Made by a program: the position numbers and the translations under genes. A stretch of DNA of 64,000 bases. It comes from Adiantum capillus-veneris (lineage: Eukaryota; Streptophyta; Polypodiopsida; Polypodiales; Pteridaceae). The DNA lies in NCBI GenBank assembly GCA_014529385.2, contig CM043969.1, forward strand, positions 32,962,446 to 33,026,445, read 5' to 3'. Of this stretch, positions 13,141 to 24,224 are shown piece by piece. The notes beneath the pieces are model-generated. The model ran no database searches. It was not told the origin of the DNA and saw nothing but the letters and a program-made list of their open reading frames with translations. Position 1 is the first letter of the stretch. Each line of letters opens with the position of its first letter.

Positions 13141-14270
13141 AGGGTGAAGTTATTGGGCCATATGGTGTCAAAAAATGGCATTGAGGCCGATCCAGACAAG
13201 GTTAAGTCTATTATTCTCCTTCCATCACCTAAGAGTACAAAGCAATTGGCAACCTTTATACACAAAGGGAAGTACATGGCGCGATTTATTCCATTGTCTT
13301 CATAGCTCCTTTATCCATTACAACAAGTGGCAAAGCATGATCCATTGCAATGGGATGACAAGTGTGAAGAAGTGTTTCAAGAGGTGTTAGGGGGGTTGTC
13401 AGCCATGCAGGCTCCTGATTGGGAGTAAGTGTTTTATGTAAATACATCAGTATAGTGGATGATGCCATTGGAGCCATGCTATTGCAAAAGGGGAAGGACA
13501 ACTATTATATGAGGCCAGTGTATTGTGCAAGCTAAGTGAAGTTGGTAGCAAAAAGAAAATTGTCGGAAGTAGAGCTAGTGATGGCCAGTGTAATATTTGC
13601 CTCTCGATTCTGTCATTACTTGCTACCACGACCTTTTGTTTTCTTAATGACTTACGCCTTTTTGCCACAGTTAATTAATGGAACTAACATGTCAAATGTG
13701 GTCAAGAAATGGGTAATTGAGCTGCAAGAGTTTGAGTTCTCTTTTCTAGTGGAAGACAGTACAAGAGCTACCCTAGCTGATTTGCTGACTTACAAGGAGA
13801 ATCCCCTTCTTGTTAAGGAAGAGGTGGTGAGAAGGGTAGTTGAAGAAGTGCCACATATCAACAATGCACATGTGTTGCTCTTTGATGGATCATAGAGAAA
13901 GAGCCATGATGTGGCGTTAGGGGGTATAGCACTTTACGATCCAGAGGGGAAGCTAGTATGCAAGAAGAGAGGGTTCAAATTAGATGCTCATAGTAATATG
14001 AGGCTGAATATGCTACTTTGGGAGCCAGATTACACATTTTTTTGAAGCATGGGATTAGAAGGTTGAGCATAAAAGGTGATTCCTTGTTAGTTGTGAAGCA
14101 AGTGTCGGGTGTGTGAAAGAGCAAGAACATCTCATTGAAGGAAATGTGTTTCAGAATTAAAGGCCTGTTAAAAAAGTTCAAAGCATGGAGCATTAGGCAA
14201 ATTGAATGTTCTCTAAATGGAGAGGCACATGAAGTAGCTCAAAGCATGATTGGGGAGCTATTTGTGTTAA
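13141..14270 (+). pseudogene. RNase H pair of element L, broken
   Basis: The connection and first RNase H run from about 13175 to 13800 (KSTKQLATFIHKGKYMARF; later KRKLSEVELVMASVIFASRF and VVKKWVIELQEFEFSFLVED). A second RNase H-like domain follows at about 13870-14230: VLLFDGS, ALGGIALYDPEGKLV, LSIKGDSLLVVKQVSG. Two RNase H domains in tandem mark the Tat lineage of plant Ty3/gypsy elements. There are several in-frame stops. Confidence 0.75.
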
Positions 14271-14880
14271 GGACTAATTTACCTCTTTATCATGGACGAG
14301 AAAGTTTGTCTCAAGAAGAGGTCTTGCTAACAGGAGTCATTCCGAAGGACATTCAGAAGTCTAAGAAGTATGTTTTTGTGAGTAGAGCATCCAAGTACAA
14401 ATTGATTGGTGATGTCTTGTACATGAAAGGGGCTGATCTCGTGTTGAGACGTGTACCTTGGAGGGAGGAGCTTTATAGAGTGGTGGAAGAGAATCATGAA
14501 GGCGCATGTGAAGGACATTTTACTCTAAATATCACCTTGCAAAAGATCTTGTAAGAGAGGTATGTATGGCCTAGTTTGAACAAGGATGTTCATCATTGGT
14601 GTAGGTCTTGCAATAGATGTCAAGCATTTGGGAAGAGAGTGTTGAAGCCAGAGCTACAAAAAACTATTATGGCATTGATGTGTTTGAAAAGTGGGGGATC
14701 GATGCAATAGGCCCGTTACCTATCACAAGCAGGGGCAAAACTATATTTTGACTGCAATGGACTATCTCTCTAGATGGGCAGAGGCCACAGAAGTAAAACA
14801 AATCACTGCACAGAATGTGGCAAAATTTGTATACAATGAATGTTAGCAGCGGGTAACAGAGGCTCCACAAGTTATGCATC
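14271..14880 (+). pseudogene. Integrase of element L, N-terminal and core part
   Basis: The HHCC zinc domain is visible: ENHEGACEGHFTLNIT, then WPSLNKDVHHWCRSC and NRCQAFGK. It parallels HDDVCGGHF and WCQTCDECQKAG in the integrase of F. The catalytic core is damaged (MDYLSRWAEAT-like text appears across frames near 14757-14800) and fades out by about 14880, where foreign DNA begins. The C-terminal domain resumes at 20615. Confidence 0.75.
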
Positions 14881-14899
14881 AAGCGATAGATATGCTATG

Positions 14900-15365
14900 G
14901 TTGTGCATAATATTTCCAACTCACTTTGTATAAGTCTTAGGCCCACTTGGATTTTTGAAGTTGTATATGCTAGTTAGAAGGCTCAAGCTTAAGCCCATAG
15001 TAGAAGGGATTGTGGTGAAAGACTTTAAAAGGGAGCCTTTATGCAGGGAGGCTTCATTCTTGAGTATCCACTTTTGAGTGTTCCCTCTCTCTTGAGTGTT
15101 CACTCTATGGCCTAGCCTTGAGCTTAATACCCATGCTTAAGAGGCTAGTCCTAATCTTTGTAATTAGAGTAAGCTCTTCTTGATTAATCTAATTCGTATT
15201 TTCTCATTAGTCTTATCTTCTCTACATTTCATTATGTCTTGGAGTAGTATTACACTCTCATTATTATAGAATTGAGAGAGGCATGTGCTTCTTTCTATTA
15301 ACCACTCCTATTCTTCTACAAGCATTTGATTTTTGATATTTAGCATCATTACTTAGGTTGATTAA
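14900..15365. other. LTR-like or 5' non-coding DNA left of the CACTA fragment
   Basis: No gene. 14930-15270 has the look of a plant LTR or leader (tttaaaagggagcc at about 15027, repeated cttgagtgttc-type phrases), but no second copy is seen in this window. The exact left boundary of the material inserted in element L cannot be fixed. Confidence 0.3.
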
Positions 15366-15369
15366 GTCA

Positions 15370-17274
15370 CAAAAACCAAAAAGGGTGGCTCCACTCATTT
15401 GTATGGATTGAAATCCCATGATTGGCATAAAACCCTTAAGGTAAGAGTAGAACAGTTTGTGGTGTCTATGTGTCCTTATATATAGGTTGACATTCACTAA
15501 GATGTTTTATTGTTTGTAGTTTGTACTTCCCATAACTATTAGTGGTTATGGAGACACTAAAGTGAAGGCTGCAGTATTCAAAGTGGGTGAGATTGTGAGG
15601 TAATGGGTTTTTTTCAAGTACTATATCATGTTGTGCCTGCATGAACAATGGAAATGTTTTTCATCTATTATATTATTTGTGCCCTGTAGATTTGTGAGCT
15701 CCAAGGAGATAGAAGTAGAAGCCATACCAGTAGCCCATCAGCTAGCAGTAGAGGAAGTGTGTGCTACTGAGGATGCATTCCCACGTACAATCCTTATTAG
15801 CCAAGTACACCTATTGCTTCACCTTGTTGAGGAGATTTCCATTTGTGGGGTGGCTCACTCTAGATGGATGTTCTTCTTGGAGAGATTCTTGAAGACTTTA
15901 AAGGATTTTGTTAGATTGAGGTCACAACCGGAGGTATGCAAAATCAATACAATATAGATAGCATTTATACGCTATGGAGTTACTAATATAAATATGTGGT
16001 TTTTATGTTTTCAGGCGAGCATGGCAGAAGGTTGGGTGGTGCAGAGGCATTTGTGTATGTCTCACAGTATCTCATCATAGTGGATCCATCATTGCCTCGT
16101 CTGTGGAGTGAGGAAGAGGATCCTAGGAAGCACTCAACCATTCCCAGTGGAAAAGGATCACTCTTGGTCATGGATAGATATTTTCATGCCATAGTCAACA
16201 ACTACTGTTTACTCAATGCCACTATCATGACCAAATGGGTCAATATGTACTTGGAAGCCCGCACAGCTAGAGAAAGGGATAGAGATGCATGGAAGAGTTC
16301 CCATGGAGGTAGACGTGCACCTCCTTTTCCTAAAGATCTTGCAAAATATCCTGATTTGATTCAAGTAGAGTGGATCCATAATGCCATGACCAATGCCAAA
16401 GCACAAGGAGAACAAATAAGCCCTAAAGAATGGGAGTATGCGCGAGGATGCTTGCGCAGGGTGAGTGTGTATATGTTATGTATGCATGTATGAAAATCTC
16501 TTAATGAAATGTGATGTAACCTCTTATGCATTGTGATTGTAGGGTCTCATTTTCAACTCCATTTGGTCCGAAGACCGACATTTCCACACCCGCAAGATAG
16601 ATGAGCGTCGGACCACTAATGATTGTGGCGTGATGGGAAACTTTGACACAACAACAGATGAGGTCAAATATTGTGGTACTATAGAGAGAATAATCAAAGT
16701 GGATTTCAGATATTTTCACAAATTCCTCTTTGAGTGCCGATGGTTTGTGGGTGAGGTCAAAAGACATGAAAATGGGCTCATTATGGTGGATTCCACCCAA
16801 TTCCATCGGGGAAAATCTGACAACTTGGTGTATCCTAGTAGTTGCGAGCAGGTAATTTAGGCTATGTGCAATTAACTTAAATTAAAAATTTAATATATGT
16901 ATATCAGCTTATTCTTTGTGTGTGACGTACAGGTCTTTTATGTGCCATGTATATATCAAAGAAGACTTTGGTATGTCATTCCAGTCACGCCGCAGGGTAG
17001 ATCTATCTTTGCAGAGACGGACATTGAGCCAGTAATTGATCCCATGATACCATCACTACAAGATGCAGAGGAAGATGTAGTTGAAGTTGAAGAAGGTCAG
17101 CCAAGCCTTGTAAATAGTCATCTTGAGGAGGAGGAAGAGGGAGAAAGCGATGATGATTCTACAGGAGGTGATGGAGAGGAGGAAGAATCTATAAACTTGT
17201 TTATTGATTTGAATACTATGGGTCTAAATATGGATCCTAGTGCTTGTAGAGATCTTATACAGGATGAGAATTAA
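15370..17274 (+). pseudogene. CACTA (En/Spm) TNP2-type transposase fragment, six exons
   Basis: Exons inferred from splice sites and frame: about 15370-15440, 15520-15599, 15690-15933, 16015-16460, 16543-16851 and 16933-17274. The first reads YGLKSHDWHKTLK; the next join as VLPITISGYG ... LLLHLVEEISICGVAHSRWM, the DUF4218 region of TNP2-type transposases. Later exons give YCGTIERIIKVDFRYFHKF, FECRWFVGEVK and VFYVPCIYQRRLWYVI, the DUF4216 region, then an acidic tail and a stop. Introns are 73-90 nt with GT-AG ends. The catalytic N-terminal half is missing. A one-base frameshift near 16040 separates ASMAEGW from the frame reading AFVYVSQYL. A DNA transposon sitting inside a gypsy element indicates nested insertion. 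Confidence 0.85.
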
Positions 17275-17455
17275 TAAAACTCTCCATTCTTTCACTTGGT
17301 GTAGTATATGATTAATTCGCAAATGTTTCGTTATGTGCTTATGAATAGTATTTGTAATGGTTTTGTTGTGAGTTCAATGATTTATGTATAGAATTTTTAG
17401 AGTGAAAGAGAGATTAAGTGAAGTGAGCATTCTGGAGAGTGTAGGAGTTGTAGTG
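17275..17455 (+). other. 3' non-coding end of the CACTA fragment, possible terminus
   Basis: The A/T-rich stretch after the stop ends in ggagttgtagtg at 17444-17455. CACTA elements end in TAGTG, often preceded by TTG. The matching 5' CACTA end is not visible, so the terminus is tentative. Confidence 0.35.
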
Positions 17456-18580
17456 TGTAAATACATTTACAGTTGTATTGGATTTAAATGGTAACCGCGG
17501 GAGAGGGAGGGGGAAGGGGGTCTATGGCCTTAGTGGTGATGGACGCTGCAATAATTGCGGAAATATACGCGGTAATACGGGCGGTAAAATTTTGCTTGAA
17601 CAACAAAAGGGTTTCTCTCTCCTCATTTTGAATTCCTCTCTCTTGTTTTGCGGTAATGGTCCGCGGTAAACACCACGATCTCTCATAGATACGCCGCTAC
17701 GGACGTCAGCACAGTGAGAACTCACCTAACAAGAATTGTCAGCTAAGGACAAAGATCAAGCCGCAGGTGCGTAGAAGCAAGCATAGGGTGTCAACCTACA
17801 TTCGACTGACTATTGACTACTTCCTACAAAGGTCTCTACCCAATGTCTAAGTTACAACCTTCAAGAGTACACAAGAGGAGATTTCCTACAACGCTTTCAA
17901 GAGACAAATACCCATCAAACGTTCTCGAAACGTTATAGAACTTGAGGGAAATCCTATTAACACCAATATGTCGCTCTCCCTAAGGTCCATGAACCAAAAC
18001 CCCAACCCTAAACACCCGGTGCAGAATCACATAGGATGTATGGTCGACGTTACTGAAAACTAAAGTGCCTAATGTGTAGCTCTACTCATTGCGAATGCGT
18101 GGATATGCTGAAATGCAAAAACGGACAACATATGCTCACCAAATCACCAGATATAGCTCGTGGGTCAATCTCCCGAGGCCGGGCCTTACGCACGCAATGT
18201 AGGTGTTGGCGCGAGCTCTCTCCGGGGGCAACACACTACACTCTCTGCACTTGATTCGACCACCAGTGTGCGCGTAGCATCAAGATAAACTCTCACTCTA
18301 TCTTGTACACAAAGTACGCTCAACTCACACAGACAAAACTTATATAAATGACAAAGTTTTTTTGCATTAAGGTCAAAAGTGGTATAAATACCTTACAATC
18401 TCAAACCCTAATGTTCCAATTTAACCGTTTACTCAGTCTAAATGTCAACAATGGGATACAATTTGGAAGCTTCTGCAAGCCCCACTATTTACAAAGGTGA
18501 AGTGACGGTTTCTTCTCAATTAAGGAATAGTTACAAAGGAAATTAGTATCCCTCCGGGCAATCATCCTCTGATGGGTGTG
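17456..18580. other. No gene seen; four GCGGTAA motifs
   Basis: 17480-17670 holds four copies of gcggtaa within about 100 bp, a pattern like the subterminal repeats of DNA transposons. The rest (17700-18580) is C- and A-rich with no assignable frame or repeat partner. Confidence 0.3.
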
Positions 18581-18584
18581 TCCA

Positions 18585-19235
18585 GCCGCTAATAGGGACT
18601 CCCCAATGCTCTCTATCGCTTGGTGTTGACCTTGGTGTTCAATCCATTACAAGAAATGGCAAATACCTTGTGCACGACAACCGACAATGGTAAGACAAAA
18701 TTCAATGGAGTCGATACTAAGCAAATAGAAGGCTTGGGGATTGCCCAACACTCCCTATCGCTTGGTGTTGGCCTTTCTTCCCATTGCTTGGTGTTGACGT
18801 GGATGTGAAATTCGTTACAATAGATCGCAGAGAGACAAAATTTAGTGAAGTCAATACTAAGCGAATAGAAAGCTTGGGGATTTTCAAACTCTCCCTATCG
18901 CTTGGTGGTGACCTTGGTGTAACCAACAATGAATACCATGGTGATGTGATTAAAAAAATACAGTTGAGTCACTATTGGGTGAATAGGAAGCTTGGGTGAT
19001 GCCCAACGTTCCCTTTTGCTTGGTGTTGAACTTTCTCTTAAAGTCATTACATACGACAGTTGAGTCAATACGGGGAGAATAGGACGCTTGGGGACTGCCC
19101 AACATTCTCTATCGCTTGGTACTGACCTTGGGGTTAAAATCATTACATGCGACAATAAAGTCAGCACCGAGCGAATAGGAGACTTGGTGATTGCCCAATG
19201 CTCCCCATCACTTGGTGTTGACCTTGGAAAATTGG
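18585..19235. repeat. Imperfect tandem repeat, six units of 96-140 bp
   Basis: Six units each contain tatcgcttggtgttgacc or a close variant, preceded by cgaatagg..gcttgggg and tgcccaac. Anchors fall near 18615, 18755, 18895, 19015, 19111 and 19207, so spacing falls from about 140 to exactly 96 bases in the last three. On the minus strand the 96-bp units stay open and encode a 32-residue repeat (STPSDGEHW, SVPSDRECW, STPSKRERW). Coding is unproven. Confidence 0.85.
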
Positions 19236-19693
19236 CATCGGCCCTGTAAACTTCCACGAATATCACATTTTTTAATTGCATATCTATCAGTGAATAATCC
19301 CTTTAGTAATTTATTAATATTTCTCATGCTAATAAGTACTCCAATAATGCGCATATCCCAAAGGAACTTTTTTCCACTGGGTTTTTTCCCTTTGGTCATC
19401 AAGGTATTAGACCCTAATTTAGATCCTCATCATTTTACTTCTCTTGTACATGATTTTCATAAATAAATAGCAAACTCATCATTATGCTATTACAATGGAC
19501 AAATGCAACATCATCTCTCACATCAGACATATTTGGACCAATCAAGATGTTGCAACAAATTGAACCTCATCAACAAATTCAACAACAAATGAAGACAATC
19601 AGCCCATCAAAAATCAATCAAAAACCTTCCACAACCTCCACGGACACTTTTCAGCAGTACTCGAGGACGGGCACTAAAATTGGAAGGAGGGAA
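19236..19693 (+). other. 3' internal end of an unassigned LTR element with polypurine tract
   Basis: Mostly non-coding. The stretch 19540-19693 is Gln/Thr/Ser-coding in one frame (IQQQMKTISPSK) and ends tcgaggacgggcactaaaattggaaggagggaa-type purine-rich DNA. The polypurine tract ggaaggagggaa (19682-19693) directly precedes an LTR start. This is the usual 3' end of a plant LTR retrotransposon; the family is not identifiable. Confidence 0.55.
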
Positions 19694-20614
19694 TGTTAAC
19701 TGAGTCAACGTCATTTAACAGAAGCTGCTAAAGACTGAAGATGTACGGATGCACATCGAGAATGAATATGAAGAAGCAATAAAGATTGGAGTTACACATT
19801 TTCCACGTTTTCCCAAAATGGTCAAATATTGTAAATTCCTGAATTATTTCAAGCCATTGTAGTATTTTTATGTGGTACGGACTCAATGGGAGTTCCAAGA
19901 TATAAGGAACAGGTCAGTTAGTGTGCCTAGGCTGCACGTCAGTAAATGGTGGAGCCCTAAAGGCCTTGGACACCCGGACATTGCATATTTTTACCCTAGG
20001 TATATAAGGCATTGTGTAAAAGAAATTAGGGTTCCCAAGCTCATTTGCTGAGAGAACTCTTTGGTGAGAGCTCTTGAGGTGTGTGGCTATGGAGTCCTTG
20101 AGATTCTCCTCGCTCATGAGACTTAATTAACACTAATCAATGATTCATTCTCTTTCACTACGCCTCTCTCATGCTTCTTATGATTGCCTATGATGCTTAG
20201 ATTAGCTAGATCTTAACTAATTAATGGTTAATCCCTCTCTAATCTTGTGTGATTGCCCTCTCTTTCTTGTGTGTGCATGTAGGTTTGATTGGAGTGTGAT
20301 GCGCAATAGATATATGTGTGTGTGCTTGCAATTAGTGTGTTGCATGATAGGATTACTGTTATGTGTGTCTTGCAATCGTAGTGTGTGTGACTGGGTTGAT
20401 TGGAGGTAAAGAGAAGTGGATGTGGAGATTGCCCTTCATTGTGGCTTATCTCCTCCATAGGCCAAGAAGCTCACCTTGTAGAGTTAACCATTTTTGTTTC
20501 CATAATTAGCTCACTAACCATGTGAGTGTTTCTATGCCCTAGCCGAGTAGCTCATCTCTCCGGATTGATAATTTTGTTGGTCATTGGAGCTATGCAACGA
20601 TGGGACTCCCAACA
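19694..20614 (+). mobile_element. LTR of an unassigned retrotransposon
   Basis: This begins tgttaactgagtcaacg after a polypurine tract and ends gggactcccaaca; at the next base the integrase of element L resumes in frame. TATA-like gtatataagg lies at about 20000. TG and CA termini and the clean return to L support the boundaries. The left partner LTR and internal region are lost or scrambled (14.9-19.2 kb). Confidence 0.6.
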
Positions 20615-20958
20615 CAAAGATAAATGAAAAGGTCAACAGTGACGGTATCAAGAAACATGATTGGTTTTGCGCTACAATAGTAAGCTGCACAAGACATTCC
20701 AAAAGAAGTTTCAAGTTAAGTGGGAAGGCCGTTTCAAGGTAGTTGAGCAATTTTTGAATGGTACATATCAGCTGTCTAACTTGGATGGGATTCTACATAA
20801 GTTAAAGGTAAATGGATTGCCTCTTAAATTATATCATGCTAGATTAATGATGGTGGAGCAAGATGAGCTGTCTCTAGAACAAGTAATGTTTGTAAGGGAT
20901 GAGGAGACCTGTGATGCGGCGAGTCTCATATCTCTTTTTGCTACTGCTGATCATGAAT
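20615..20958 (+). pseudogene. Integrase C-terminal domain of element L
   Basis: After the inserted LTR the frame continues as KINEKVNSDGIKKHD and then LVLRYNSKLHKTF, KWEGRFKVV, NGTYQLSNLDG and LPLKLYHARLMM. It matches LVLRYDNRF, FRWEGPFLVTKKF and YRLQDIDGKV in the integrase of F. This is the small SH3-like DNA-binding end of integrase. It is separated from its core by about 5.7 kb of inserted DNA. Confidence 0.85.
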
Positions 20959-21011
20959 GATCTAGCAGGCTAGGGGACGGGTAAATTATGTTAGGAGTTT
21001 TTTGGAAGAAG

Positions 21012-21664
21012 TGATTGTGCATATGTACATACACATGTATGGTGCATCAAATAAAAAATTTCTCATTGTCCAGATCCAGGTGGTTACGTGGGGCCCACAT
21101 GTGTACAGGTGGACAGTGTGTACATAGTACATCGATTTTTATTATCACTAGTATCACTGTGTTTTTCTATAATAATGAGGAGTTGGTAGAGTGTAAAACT
21201 TCTCAAGGAATCTATCAGTGAGATCACACCATGAGGTTAGTAGGTGCATCAGATGGCATCCAGTGGCGTCAAGAGGTTGAATGGGATGAAGACTTGCATG
21301 TGGGTAAGCGAGGATACAACGTGGGTGTTTTCTTGTGATGAATTATGCAAAAACGTGATCATGAGGACTATATTTGGGGGACACTTCACATGATTGCAGG
21401 TCGAAAGCTTAGGAAAAAGGATGCATAATTGAGAAAAGTTGAGTGCCAGGTGTGCGAATGGATGCAAAAGGGTAACAAAAACGCATTACGAGGCCATTTT
21501 TTGGCTTGTTTGGGGTCCGTTTGAGGTCAATCAAAAGACCAAAGTTGCCCAAGGGATAAAGTGAACTGTGGATACTAAAAAACCTAAGATAAATCTAGAG
21601 AAACATGGAGAGAAGAGAATGAATAGCCGCTACTGAGTTTTTGCTGTTTTTGGAGCCTGTTTTG
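21012..21664 (+). mobile_element. 3' LTR of element L, truncated
   Basis: Close copy of 8165-8830, starting tgattgtgcatatg after ggaagaag. Homology ends at gtccataaact (about 21664), where an A-family LTR fragment starts, so the last part of this LTR is missing. Confidence 0.75.
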
Positions 21665-21990
21665 TCCATAAACTCAGCAAGATCAAATCTAGTGGAAGTC
21701 TCAGACAATGGCTCCTAGTAAGAGTTGACAATTTGGCCATTGGATTGGTGGGCCACAAATGGTAGTTGTTCAAAGCTGTGGCAAAAAGGTTGTTCTCCTT
21801 GAAGTTTTTATGACAGTTTGCAGATGCTTGGATGTCAAATGAACCGTGGAGTTCCATGTGGCATCAATTTCATCCCATATGCAGGGGCACTAAAGACAAA
21901 CAAAGGATATATATCCTAAAACGTGTCTCACTTGGGGTATGAAGCGTGGAGAGAGAGAGCTCTTTGAGCTCAGTGCCATGGAATCCTTGC
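21665..21990 (+). mobile_element. A-family LTR fragment
   Basis: This matches, on the opposite strand, 60374-60550 joined to 39750-39834: ggcccaccaatccaatggcc, ccacggttcat and the agggcactagagacaaacaa segment in reverse complement. The match runs through the point where element E splits the other copy, so this copy shows what the empty site looked like. Confidence 0.7.
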
Positions 21991-23190
21991 AAGGGCACTC
22001 TGGTGGTTATGCCAGCCGGGGCAGGTGTTGTGGTGTTGAGAGACCTTGCTGCTACTAACAAAGGCAATGATGATTACTGACGATGGCTTCCATTTGCACG
22101 ACAAGTTGATGATGTGGCACCCGTTGGGGCCCGAGACCACTTCTGCCATCTCTTTTATGGAGGGTAGGGGGAGCGACACTAGCACTAGCACTAGCACAAG
22201 TGTAGGGGGCTTTTCCATGCTACAGTAAGAGAGATAGAGAGAAGGAGTCACCTATTAAAAGGCAGTTTACATGCAAAGTTTCTATAAAGAGAGGGACAAC
22301 TGTTCATTGCTTACTAAAAATAGCCAATGGACTCTATAAAACCCAATTTTCAAGCATTTTTTGAAAGAGTTCAAGAGTCTTATTTGGGCAGTCACAAGAG
22401 TGGAATTTGTCTTGAGCAAGAAGGGGGCAAGAAGAGCAAGAGAAGGTGAGTTTTTGAGGGCAATTATGACGCTAGAGAGAGGGGAACTTCCTTACCGCCG
22501 TTCAGATTAACGTGATCTCTCCATCTTCTTCTACATAGTTTTCTTAAGCCTTTTCTCTAGTATGATTATTGAGTCAAGTTAACCCATTATAAGGGAGCTT
22601 AAACTCCTTAATCTATAGCTAATCTAGTTTGTGGTTTCGTTAACGATGTTGCTTTGGCAATCGAGCTTCATATCTTGTTTGTGTTCGAAAATCCATTTAT
22701 TTTCGTACTTTCTTTCATTTGAAAGAAGTCATTCTTCTATTGTACTGCATGGTGCTTCTTCTTCTTCTCTCTTTGCCCACAGTTGGCAACTCGGCACTGA
22801 CTTCTCTTGCCTTCAAACCCTTGATCCCCCAATAGCGTTCAAGGACTATTAATAAAAATCCTTATCTATGAATTTTTGACATTTAAAATACACCCTTTTC
22901 CTATTCATTCAGTTTATTTTTTCCAATTCCGTTTTATGGTACCCATTCTATATGTAAAAATGTGAGAAAAATTTAAACTAATAACCCCTTCTACTGCACT
23001 CACATGATAGTCACATAATTCTGAAGTGACCCCAATGAGGAAAAACTACAAAATACTAGCACGTACATTCACATTTGAAAAGTCTCTTTGGGCCTTTTAC
23101 AAGATTAAATGAAAAATTCACACTATATTTTGAGCTTTTTGGCCCTGAAACTAGAAAAACACAAGTTTTCGGAGGTGCTCAAAACTATGC
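21991..23190. other. No gene seen; LTR-like leader near 22250-22640
   Basis: No frame I can assign on either strand. 22180-22200 has short (cactag) repeats. 22250-22640 has tctataaa boxes followed by a purine-rich leader, as in an LTR, but no second copy is visible. Confidence 0.3.
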
Positions 23191-23199
23191 CTCTGGCTT

Positions 23200-23711
23200 G
23201 TACCATGAAAATTGTAATAAGAACAACTTGTGATAGTTGAGCATAGCGTCACTCTAACTCTCTGAGAAGCTCTGTAGCAGAAATCCCTTCTTTAGTCTTT
23301 GCAACCCAATCTAAGAAATCTCTTTTGGTCACCCTCTTAGAGTCCTCCATAAAGTAGTCTTCTTTTAGAGCAAGCTTGAATTCCTCCCAATTTCTTGGAT
23401 TTCCCTAATATGGTCTTTAATCTCTGAGACACAAACTAACTCAAAACTTCCAACCATGTCTTCCTCGCACATTCAATTCAACTCCATTTCCTTCATATAA
23501 TCTTGTAAATACCATGTGATGTCTTTGCAGTTAAATTGGTCAATTATCTTCACAATGGATTATAGTGCTTATTGGATGAAATTTGACTTCTTTGAATCTT
23601 TTTGTTGCTTGTTGTTGTTGCATATACATGGAAAATTCTTGAAACATATGCATGACTACAGGATCAAAGTGCATCCCATGTGTCTCTGGATTTTCATCCA
23701 TGGCTAACAAA
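23200..23711 (-). pseudogene. gag remnant of element G, minus copy
   Basis: Read on the minus strand from 23704: MDENPETHGMHFDPVVMHMF, later MYMQQQQ, FKLALKEDYFMEDSKRVTK and FLDWVAKTKEGISATELLRE. It is homologous to the plus-strand gag at 26463-27176 and to the gag of E at 41868 (ESFMEDSERVTKRTFLEW). Several shifts and stops break it. It points away from the other G copy, giving a head-to-head pair. Confidence 0.75.
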
Positions 23712-24118
23712 GTGTGTAGATCAATTCACAAACTCCCACCCAAGTAACTTCGTATCGGGTTCACCAAAAATGTTAGATTGTGTGTGGTCTAGCGAGAACC
23801 TATGGCTGTGAGATTGCATGATGAGAATCACAAACACTTTGTGAAAAAGTGTTTGTGGAGAATCACCAACCCTCTTGTCTTAAACTCTAAGAGCATTCAT
23901 GATAGAAAAGTGTGTAGATCAATTCACAAACTCCCACCCAAGTAACTTCGTATCGGGTTCACCAAAAATGTTAGATTGTGTGTGGTCTAGCGAGAACCTA
24001 TGGATGTGAGAGTTCATGATGAGAATCACAAACACTTTGTGAAAAAGTGTTTGTGGAGAATCACCAACCCTCTTCCTAAATATGTCCTAAACTCTAAGAG
24101 CATTCATGATAGAAAAGT
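23712..24118. repeat. Tandem duplication of about 198 bp across the G LTR end and primer-binding site
   Basis: The segment from gtgtgtagatcaattcac to ttcatgatagaaaa occurs at 23712-23909 and again at 23910-24118, nearly identical. Each unit contains, on the minus strand, the LTR end and TGGTGAACCCGATACG, the probable primer-binding site. The second unit has about nine extra bases. Confidence 0.9.
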
Positions 24119-24224
24119 CACAAACCCAGTCTGCTGTTATGATTGGAATCTTCTTGTTTTTGTAGTCGGTATTATGATAAAAGGATCGACAAATCACATA
24201 CAATTTTACTTAAAAAGATCATTT

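Noticed and set aside
14841-14930. tgttagcagcgggtaacag as left LTR start partnering 19694
   Set aside because: The similarity to tgttaactgagtcaac is short and fades, and flanking bases do not match caaag after 20614.
22176-22200. Short cactag repeat as a CACTA element terminus
   Set aside because: It is a small tandem repeat without TIR partner or adjacent transposase.
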